This document shows positions 54,920 to 64,000 of a DNA stretch of 64,000 bases, one piece after another. This stretch comes from Paramacrobiotus metropolitanus (taxonomy: Eukaryota; Tardigrada; Eutardigrada; Parachela; Macrobiotidae). A program made the translations under genes and the position numbers. Under the pieces are notes generated by a model, which was not told the origin of the DNA, searched no databases, and worked only from the letters and a program-made list of their open reading frames with translations. How positions within the stretch are numbered: position 1 is the first letter of the stretch; the number at the start of each line of letters is the position of its first letter. The stretch covers positions 1 through 64,000 of the forward strand of contig NW_026570316.1 in assembly GCF_019649055.1 (NCBI RefSeq). Direction: 5' to 3'.

Positions 54920-56538
54920 ATGAAATCGGTGTACAAAATTTTATTAATCGGTGTAGTTTTACCGGCTGCATATAGATGTCAAGATCCCACCGGATTTGTT
55001 GAAATCTTTCGCGACGATTTTAATACTAATGGAGCACCTGACCCACTTAAATGGAAACTGGAGCAGACTCCTGCAAATGCTGATATTCTGGGTGAAAAAC
55101 AGGTGTACCGACAGGAAAATATCGCTGTGCAAAATGGATCACTGCATGCATACACCAAAAATGAACCATATCACGGCTACCATTTTACTTCAGGGATGGT
55201 GGCCACGCGGAACGCTTTTGCTTTCCTGGTAAGATACACTACTACCGGCTATCTCTTGGAGTGAGCGTTTTACGTAAGTACTGAATTTACGGTCCATACT
55301 GAAGCTTCACAGGCATCCAAGTTAATGAATCAATTAGAACAAAGAATGTGTGTTTAGAGAAATGTTAACTTTGAAGTGTCTTTTCGCAGTGGCTTTCTTA
55401 AGCGTGCGGCTTCTATACCTGTCAACTTCAGCTTGCATTGCTACCCGACACTGACAATCAGCGGAGTTTTGCCAAAACACAGATTTGTACTTTACAGCCG
55501 CTGACTGCCAAGTTATTGAAAAATTTGGCTGCAAAGTGGTTCTTCAGTAAAATTTCTTTAAGGGCGATAAACACAATGTGGACTGCATGAATATCAATTA
55601 CTTTGCTGCCGTCAAAACGCAGTTCTCGGTATTTTGTTTTAGTACGGAGTAGTAGTCAAGTTTTGTTTTAGAAGTGGAATGGCGCGCAAAAGTGCCCAGT
55701 ACCCCGCATTTTTTTGGAACCTTCACGTTGCAACACTGGGGGTGCGACCCTAATATTCCGTGCCGTAAATGGCCGGGAAAAATCACCACCGTCATCAGTG
55801 GCGATCAAGCGGTCGCTAGCATCGCTGATTATGTGCATCGAGAACACCCTCCTCCGGAAATGCTACATGCCGATATCATATCTCTTCCAAGTGGTTTCAG
55901 TCACGACTTCCATGTGTTCAAGATAACCTGGACACCAGACATGGTTGCCTGGTTCGTGGAAGGCGACGTGAAGTGGACCGTTGAAGGAGAGGCGGTGCCC
56001 CACCTACCCATGCAGGTATAGATCATGAACAACCTTTGAGCCGTCAATATACGGATCACATTCTGTACCTTTAAAAGTACAGCTTTTACGATTTCAACGT
56101 CTCTTGCATTTGAAACACTTACACTAAGTATATGAATTCGCGTAGGGGACACCAGAGACACGATATTTTCTGCATTGTTCCACATATTTTGCAAACTTAA
56201 TACTTTTTATCACTACCGTGTACAAGCTGGAATAAAATTATCATGCAATCCGTTTTGTAAACGTTTTTGTCATGTGAAATAACACGGAGAATATCGTGTC
56301 TCTGGAGTTCGGTACGAAAATCCATATGTAAAAATGTTTGGAACAGGAAAGACGTTGAAATGCACAACTACTAACAAAACGTCCGCAAATTCTTAAGTCC
56401 GAAAGGTGTTAATGGTTGCAGGTGGTGCTGAGCAGTTACGGAAATTGGCAAGTAGATACGGTTTCCCCTGCGAGATTCCCCTCTGATTTCGTAATAGATT
56501 ATGTGGTAGTACGACGGCCTACCAACTCCACCGGATAA
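54920..56538 (+). CDS. GH16-like secreted beta-glucanase/glucan-binding protein, three exons, catalytic segment missing
   Basis: Exon 1 54920-55228 has signal peptide MKSVYKILLIGVVLPAAYRC, then IFRDDFNTNG, KWKLEQTP and SGMVATRNAFAF, the usual opening strands of family 16. Exon 2 (about 55656-56015) has VEWRAKVPS and later HVFKITWTPDMVAWFVEG. Exon 3 56422-56538 ends FPSDFVIDYVVVRRP, the family's last strand. In active enzymes a Glu-x-Asp-x-x-Glu motif lies between VEWRAK and the GT-x-x strand. Here VPS runs straight into TPHFFGTF, so that segment is gone inside one exon. The exon 2 acceptor is uncertain; 55656 keeps the frame. Confidence 0.75.
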
Positions 56539-57578
56539 ACCTGAGCCTCTTGTTTCATTACAAATTCAAAATGACTGTACCGGATCCTTATCTAGTGAAG
56601 AAACGGATAAGTAAATAAAATTAATCCTTCCAGATTCCCAGTGGAACTATGAATTAGCAGACCCGAAATGTAGTGAGATGTGTTTTTACCGGTCTTATCA
56701 TTGAATGGTACAATTTCATACGCGCCGCAGTATCCTGGTATGGAAATAGCGAATTTGGATAACGAATGCGTTTTCTAAAACGACAAGTTAAATTGGAATA
56801 TTCAGACTTTCAGTTTAGTTGAGAATCCACTACACGGTTAGTAGTACACTACGTAGCAGTGTACCTACTACCGCAGAAAGCACATGTACCACGTATCATG
56901 TACTGTACATGTACCATGTTCCCATAACGATGCTAATCCCCGAAAATTCATTGCTCAAAATCAAAAACCGCATGCAGACCGAAAAAATCAAAACCACAAC
57001 GAAGCAGTGGACCGGTTAATATTGTACAGTCACTGCAGTTGAACAGGTACGCAACTATAGCTCGATGCTACTCAAAGAGTGTCACTGCCGACTACCGCCG
57101 CCTCGCGTATCGAAAACGTAGGCGGAGTCAATTTAAAGCAGCTTGAGAACAGAATACCCGTCCATAATTATCCACGGTACGTCGGCAAATACAAATAGGC
57201 AGACGATCTCGTCACGTCGTCATCGTACTACGCGAGCTGGTGCAGTTACGTTGTGGCGACGCTTTTGATATTTGTTGCACATATTATATATTATACATGG
57301 TAGTCTAAATAGTAAATACTCGTACTATGGTTTCAGCAGAAACAGTAGTAAACGTTTAGCGTCCGTGAAAACTATTGGTCGGCAAGCATGAATCGCCTAA
57401 GGGCAGTGCAGGTATTCCAAGAAACGATATACGATGTACCAATAACACTCCAAAAGAAGGTTAGATTAATTTTGTTGCGTTAAGCTCCGGTGGCCGTTAC
57501 TTCTCGCGCAGACTTTTGTTTTGTGAATAAAACTCCTTTTTTGCCTGTTGGAAAAGCGCTAAGTACTCAAAATTAGCA
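56539..57578. other. No supported gene
   Basis: Intergenic DNA between the GH16-like and CUB genes. It contains several TGTACATGTACC-type short palindromes near 56880-56925. Confidence 0.4.
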
Positions 57579-60500
57579 ATGGAACTTTTTATAATAATCT
57601 GCAGCTTGTTCAGTTTAAAAAGGGATTGGTTTATCGCAGCTCAGTCATTACCGATGCTCTTGCCAACCGGCAGATTTAACTTTCTCTCCAACATTGTCCC
57701 AGTATTTCCCCCTGCGCAGGTGCAGTCTGTAAGCATATCTTCCCAGATTTCCTCGCAACAGCCGGCAATATCGAGATCAGCGGCGGCTGATCTTTTCCTT
57801 TCCGAAACAGCCGAAATTGCCTTTATCCGGAAGTGTGCAGGACCCGTATCCAAAGCGGCATTGAATTGTCCCCGTTATCGTACACCAACGCAGCGAAGAC
57901 CGGATGTACGCCGTACGCCACAACGACAACAGGTATTTTTTAACCGTTACTGAACGCACCATGAAATTGTCTGTCAGATGAATGTGCACTACGCGTAAAG
58001 CACCTGTGACAACAAGAACAGTGTCCTTATCATGTTTTCTGATTGCAGCTACAACAACTGCCTGCCCAACAGTGACGTGCCCGACGACATCTTCCAGTTA
58101 GTAAAGAAACTTAACAGTACTATAACTTTGGAGTCGTACTCGCTCGTAGAAGGGTAGGTGCTATTAGCAAGAAAATTTGAGAAAAAGCCTTAAATATATC
58201 ACCAGTTTTGCACCAATTAACTAGAAGACAACTTTTACGCTAGCGCTTTAAATAGTTAGTTGTGTGACTCGGTTTGAAGATATTCTTTTAGTAGCCAAAT
58301 CATTGCAGCAAACTGTTATGAAATGTTCAGTATGAACAAATTATGGTTGCTGAAACAGGACCGAAATAGACGTCGGATAAGGCATTTTACCGTAGTTCAC
58401 CTCAGCCTCTTTCTGACACTCTCGTGCTAGTCAATTCAAGAATACCGTAAATTTAAGTACAAATCGGCCACTGCTCGCGCGACCGGTACCCATTCCGCAG
58501 AATCTCCGTAAAGACTGTTGCATAAATCTGTATCGTTTTACTGTAGTGTGCATTGGTTAATGTTTAACTTTGGCACATTGGAGTCATGGGGTTCTTACCG
58601 AAACCACAATCACCACAATTTTGAAAAGTTTATAGCAAAACTGTTTATTTTAAAAACTGTAATTCAGAGGTACAGCATGCATTCAACACAAAGTGAGCTC
58701 GCTGAAATTTAATAGCTTACTAACAGCCTCACCAGCGATATAAAGGTCAGAGTTATGCGCAGATGTTTGCCATAACTAGAAACTCTCGGCAATTAAAGAA
58801 TTTCTCTCGAGTACTGTATAGCGCGGTGCATTTCCGGTGTGTGATTATGTCATGTTTACTACCACTGCATGCATGTAAACCGCAATACTTGAGCACGATG
58901 CGTAGTCGTTTCGCAGTTTCACGTACCATATACACCTGAATCTGTAAACAGTGAAACCTGACTACTTTATCCAAAGTACCTGCACAATGGTGCATTCTCT
59001 ACTTGCAAATAATTCCATGAACCAGTGAGAAGTGGGTTTTGTACTTTATGTTAAGTATGAGGATACATTTTTCGCATGTATGATGTATCGAATTCTTGAA
59101 CCGGTTTCATGTAAACACTTCATGGCAAATCCTACACAAAAGAGCATTCTTTGCGTGTATCTAATTCGTGAACCGGTGAATTAATGCAACTTCATGTTAA
59201 TACTGCATAATAGTGCATTTACCATATGTATTGCATCTAGTCCGTGAACGGATTAACATAAACACTCGAAGTTAAATACTGTACAATGGTCCATTCTCCA
59301 CATGTATCTGATTCGTGAACCGATGAAAAGTGAGTGTTTTTTGCTGTTACTGCACATGTACTGTACAAACGTTCTGACTTTTGGTAGGGTATTTCTCAAG
59401 ATGAACCCTGTAATGTTTTAATCACAATTTGCTGCTTGATATATGTAAACAGTAGGTGCAATTTCTTCAAGTGTGGAGGAGGGAATACATTATTTTTGAA
59501 CTCATCATTTTGTGGACGTTTAAGTTTTAAGTACTTACGCGGAAATCTTTGCTGCTCAGTGTTTGCCACAATCCCGTTCAGTCCGGAAGGCATAACACGC
59601 CGAAGTCACCAGTCATACTTCACTCCATTTTCCCGTGTCACTTGTCAGCATAGTTAAGATCATACTTTATTTTCAGGCGTTACTTGCCCAGCTTGTCCAA
59701 GTTGTCCAACCACTACTACTACTGCATGTCCAACGACTGCCTCCACTACTAGTACCAGTAAGTTGTTTGCTTGGGGAATGTTCATTATTTTATTAGTAAG
59801 GCACGGGAAAACTAACTTTCCGTGCAGCACGGGAAGCCCAGCTGCACCGAATACGTATTTGCACCTGGGCGGCAATGTCGAGACACGCTCGAAGTAGTAC
59901 CTGATGCAACAGATAGACATAACACGCTCAACCGAAACAATTACTTAAAAGAAAAATGGTATTTTTTCAGCAACACCGACCACGACCACCACCACCACCA
60001 CAACAACAACAACTGCCGCTCCAGTAGCTTTATGTGCGACTCCGGTGTCAACTGCCCCTCCTACGCCGCTAACTATGGGTAAGATCACCGTCTAATCAAG
60101 GAAACTCTAAACGATTATCCAGATACATTCTGGGTGGCTGAACGAAATGGCGGTCTCTTCTTTTCGTTTACTTCTCACAAATCACTTGCCGTACCGTGAA
60201 TTGTTTAATTTCCTTCGATAGACAGTTTTATCAGCTATCAATGATTCAAAACAAAAATTGTTTTCATGAAAAGCAATAAAAGTAGCAATGGTGCCAAATG
60301 TCAACGTGTCAAAATCAGTTGAAATTTTGGTTGCACGAAAGACCCCAACAAAACCGTCGGCTTGGATGGCAAATATACAATAGCTAAGCCGATGCCCTTG
60401 CAGTAACGAGTTTAAATCAGACCCGTTCGTGCACTGCAGGCAGGTAAACTGAAGTTCAAATACTGCCATAAACAGTGACGTGACTTACACGGATCTGCTT

Positions 60501-62018
60501 TCTTGAACAACTGCAATTCTTAAGCTAAAAATGGAGAATATCCAATTTTTGTGAACAGCACACCCTGTGTTCCACCCAGGTTTCAAAAACAATTCCGAAA
60601 AAATCAGACCTTTACGTTATCACGTTAATATAATTTAATCTTTATATGTCACAAACCTGGTTCGGCGGTTCTTTCAAACGAGACTACCATGGTGAAAATC
60701 GGTCAATGGGTGGACCCATTGCACCGCCGTAAACCAGACCGCTATTTTTTTCTGCCACCCGGTAGTGGTACTATCGTAGACAATTCAACAGTCCACAAAC
60801 AGTGCACGGTCAAGGAAGAAGAAGGAACTAGATATGCGTGACATATTTACAATTTCAGGATGTGGTGGCTGTATCACCGTTCCAGCAACAGGCACAGTTG
60901 TATTCAGTTCCCCTGTTGGAGGAACTGGGGAAAGTGATGCCCCGGGTGACTATCCCAATTTCGCCTATTGCCTGTGGACTTTCCAAGGCCCTACCGGAAA
61001 GCAGCTGCAGGTATACCTACCGTACTGGTTCACCGAAATGAACGTTTACATCGATGCTGGCTCGCATCCCGGAGCACATGCTGTAACACATCCCCAATAT
61101 TCGATATGTTTCCTTATTGTTACTTACCATTAATGGAGGCATTTACTTTTAAAAAGTACAAGATTATATGACTTGTTCCCTAATGACCCTAGAAAGTCGC
61201 TTCGCTCGTATACTAATTTTCCATGGAGTGAAAAATTTCGCAGAGATATGCGTGCCAATAAGCCAAACTTATTTAAGGATCCTTTGAGCCGTTACAGTAG
61301 TAGACTTGCATTTAAAGGTGCTGAGGTCACAGTGGGGGTGCTGGTTTAGTTTTTTATAATATACTGTTAACCTAGCACGAAAAATTATGAACTGATATTC
61401 GCGCTAATTGCCAACAATATTGCTGTTTTCCTTTTAGTTCACGGAAGATCCATCGGTACCGTTCAATGTAAGTCAGATCCTTCGGCCGATTTGAAACTTG
61501 TGCAGAGGGTTACTCAGTCAAGTGTGTTCCCTTTTTGAAACATTTTAGTCACCACAAGATCATATTGCATTTCCAAATATTTTATCAAACAGCCACAACG
61601 TTCAGTCAAACTGATTGAGTTAAGATTTCAATATCCTTTGATACAAGAAAAAATTAAATGCCTGACAGACATGTTTCAAACACTCGACCGGGGCTGAATA
61701 ACCCTCTGTACTTGCACTTGTGCGACATACTTATTTTTGTTGTTTTTTAAACACTTCTACGTACTAGCAGTTTGTAATCTCTTTCATCCAGTTGAATGAC
61801 GATTGTGGCACTGACACACTACGCATCGGCAGTGATCAGTATTGCAGTTCCAACGTATTTACGACGCAAACTGTGAGCAATCCTACAGTGAGTGGAACAA
61901 GGGCCTCTATCCATACAATAATACGATCAATCGTAACCTGTCTTTACAGGTTGTGATCTTTACATCGGATGTATCTCTGACGGCATCAGGTTGGAAGATT
62001 AACGTGCAAGCGGTGTAG
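57579..62018 (+). CDS. Secreted Thr-rich protein with C-terminal CUB domain, eight exons
   Basis: Exon 1 from ATG 57579 carries a hydrophobic leader (MELFIIICSLFSL). Then come 58049-58096, 59677-59757, 59971-60078, 60859-61010, 61439-61468, 61792-61887 and 61950-62018. Phases agree for all junctions from exon 2 on; the exon 1 donor (57912 or 57932) is unresolved. Exons 2-4 encode a Cys-Pro-Thr linker (VTCPACPSCPTTTTTACPTT, then a Thr run), likely O-glycosylated. Exons 5-8 form a CUB domain: CGGCITVPATGTVVFSS, YPNFAYCLWTF, CGTDTLRIGSDQYC, ending SGWKINVQAV. Such proteins are extracellular; a matrix, mucus or adhesive role is inferred. Confidence 0.75.
58975..59340. repeat. Diverged ~77-bp tandem repeat in an intron
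   Basis: Five units share GTGCATTCT, TGTATC and ATTCGTGAACCGGTGA-type sequence, centred near 59030, 59105, 59175, 59250 and 59320. The array lies in the long second intron of the CUB gene. Confidence 0.65.
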
Positions 62019-62740
62019 TTGTGAGGTTCTGATCTACTGCGTGTTCATTCATGGTTCTTGGGGAAAAACTGTTCAGTCAGCTAAAATAAGAACACGCGTC
62101 AAATTATTGACAGATTTGTTTAAACAGTGCTATGATGACTGCTATCGATTTCTCTGGCAATATGTTTACATAGTACTGGGGGAAAGCTGTTTTGTACAGA
62201 TACTGTAATGAATGGGAAATTATGACCTCGATTTACCAGATAAAAGCGTTACTGTACTTGTTTATGTATAAACTTGCGATCGTCTTAATGTTTAATGGTT
62301 TAACGTCCACACGCAATCTGGGTGAAACCCAATCCGAGGCAGCGGACTAGTCATAAGGAGAAAAGCAAAAGCATCAAAATAGGTATTGTTACGCTTATAA
62401 ATGCGGTGGGTTGGTTGAATACCGGAGGCAGCGCAATGTAAGCATAAGCAACATGACATGAAAGGTCAACTACATTTTAATGGGCACTTCCGGATGCCTG
62501 TATGCAGCGGAACTAAGAGAGGGATCTAGACTTGAAAATCCAACATACTGAAATGCTCTACAGGCAAAAAAGCCTTAAACACTAAAACGACGTTAGGACG
62601 GTGATGTAACTATGACATCAGTCAGTGCACTCATCCCATTAAGAGCTCATTAAGAAACCATTAAGCAGCACTTTACATAAAGGAGACACACACCTCAATC
62701 ATTAAGATAACATATTCCACGTTAACAGTTTACATAACTA
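62019..62740. other. No supported gene
   Basis: Intergenic DNA. A TTTAATGGTTTAACGTCCAC phrase near 62290 looks repeat-derived but is not assigned. Confidence 0.35.
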
Positions 62741-63605
62741 TATGAACGTTTTTCCCTGGAACCCCCGCGGACGGAAAGCCACCACTTCCAGTCGGTCTGG
62801 ACAGCATTGCAGCTAACCAGACAGCATCCCGCATGATGGAGAATGCCGACGTAATTACCTTTGCTCGATTGTTGGCTGCATCCTCACCGTAATCGCCTGC
62901 CTGGTTGTCTGCTTTGCCGGATCCATATTCGGAAGTTTACTGGAGAATACTCACTTACGAATTGCCGTGGCACGACGGTTGAGGGCCCCAGGATGTCAGA
63001 CGCATGTGTGTCGGTGCGGCAGTACCGTAGACAGTCTCGGACACCATGGGCTGGTTTGCAAACTGGCGAAAGGAAGGCATGGTGTTCACGCCGTCTTGAA
63101 CGAAGCAACCAAGCGAGCGCTGAGTTCGGCAAAAGTACCTTCGTCACTCGAGCCGGTGGGCTTAGACAGAGGCGATGGAAAGCGGCCCGACGGAGTGACA
63201 GGTTTCCCATGGAAGAATGGAAAGCCGCTAGTGTGGGATGCTACCGTGGCAGACACATTTGCCCAAACGTACATCGCCCAGACGTCCAGGGTGCCGGGAA
63301 GTGCAGCGGAAATACGGAAAAACCGGAAGTTAGTAAAGTATAGCGGGCTGGCAGACCGCTACATTGTTCAACCGCTGGCCTTCGAAACTACGGGAACATT
63401 TGAACCGCTGACGAAGAAGTTTTTTAAAGATTTGTCGCGAAAGATTTGTGACTGTACAGGTAACCCTCGCTCGGGGGAGTTTTTGCGTCAGAGAATTGGT
63501 ATCGAGATTCAGAGAGGAAATGCAGTGTCTGTTCTCGGTATCTTTAGTGACGTGGTTGAGAAAGAAGATGTGTATTTTGCCTTTAAATTAGCTGAAAGGC
63601 AATGA
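62741..63605 (+). pseudogene. RLE-type LINE C-terminal region with restriction-like endonuclease
   Basis: Coding signal begins near 62750, with a stop and a frame change near 62889-62940, then an open frame to 63605. It has a Cys/His module (CRCGSTVDSLGHHGLVC), then RPDG and VWDATVAD, which fit the RPD ... D core of the PD-(D/E)XK-like endonuclease in R2/R4/NeSL-type LINEs, and the C-terminal EFLRQRIGIEIQRGN signature. The RT domain is not present. The stop and frameshift mark a dead copy. Confidence 0.65.
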
Positions 63606-64000
63606 TGTCAAGGATTTTTGTTCTTGTTACTTATGTAATACGCGATGTGATAATGAAGTAAAGCGCACCATTTTACTATATGATATCAGAATTATGTCAT
63701 TATGCGCTCATCGCTACACAACTTCCGCATGGTACGTAACAGTATTCAGAATTCAACAACAACTACAACAATTCACAGTTCCAACAGAACGCGATGTTCA
63801 CCATGATAAAACTTTTTCAAGGACACCACAGACTTCCAGTCTACACAATTCAAAGCTGCAGTGAATCTACCAAGACTGTGGTAAGATTCTGCTGGAATTC
63901 GCAAGTTGTTCCAAATCCTTGCCATCCAATAGGAAAATGATAGAGACAATACTACTTGTAATTACACGTTGCCAGCGTTCTAACGGCACAACTTTTCACA
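63606..64000. other. LINE 3' flank, no supported gene
   Basis: A/T-rich sequence with an AACAACAACTACAAC stretch at about 63758-63772. Nothing else is supported. Confidence 0.4.

Noticed and set aside
54920-56538. Recent bacterial transfer of the GH16-like gene
   Set aside because: The gene has introns and animal-like layout with a eukaryotic signal peptide. The family is widespread in invertebrates.

Overview
The window is eukaryotic and animal-like. Coding regions are split by short GT-AG introns, Pol II TATA boxes and AATAAA signals recur, and there are LTR and non-LTR retrotransposons, minisatellites, a tRNA-like gene and secreted multi-exon proteins. An F-box gene at 49.5-52.0 kb has a long unannotated N-terminal half that I recall from tardigrade gene catalogues, so a tardigrade is my best guess. 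That is recollection plus general genome style, not a search result.

Positions 1-30810 are one retroelement complex. Two copies of a ~7.7 kb block (1-7621 and about 23040-30810) flank a ~15 kb unique stretch. Both blocks end at the same LTR-like terminus, and the left one is followed at once by a primer-binding-site-like sequence (7622). Next comes a decayed Ty3/gypsy-type gag-pol: coiled-coil gag, capsid-like segment, zinc knuckle, protease, RT, RNase H and integrase, with three H2C2-like zinc modules instead of one. Three further sense ORFs follow (19.1-22.2 kb). The repeated block holds a tandem array of tRNA-like units, a two-exon gene on the opposite strand, a two-exon sense gene, and an RGG/proline-rich sense gene with its own TATA box. 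Either this is a ~31 kb element with giant LTRs, or it is a tandem pair of ~23 kb elements with ~0.86 kb LTRs. The window starts inside the left copy, so it cannot decide. The right copy has intact accessory ORFs; the left copy is broken by small indels.

30.8-46.7 kb holds a multi-exon minus-strand gene with an OB-fold-like end, an RLE-type LINE tail, two solo-LTR-like copies about 6.2 kb apart, a tRNA-like gene, a KDZ-like transposase relic, a truncated LINE with a PHD-like finger, and two minisatellites built from the same 9-mer in opposite orientation.

46.7-64 kb is mostly host DNA: a possible peptide precursor, a 93-residue secreted protein, the F-box gene, a 61-nt perfect palindrome, a ~720 bp TIR element, another RLE-LINE tail, a GH16-like gene lacking its catalytic segment, an eight-exon Thr-rich/CUB secreted protein gene, and a third RLE-LINE relic at the right edge.

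The best candidate for something undescribed is the accessory module of the retroelement: predicted Pol III tRNA-like transcription units in tandem, next to an antisense spliced gene and several sense genes of unknown function.
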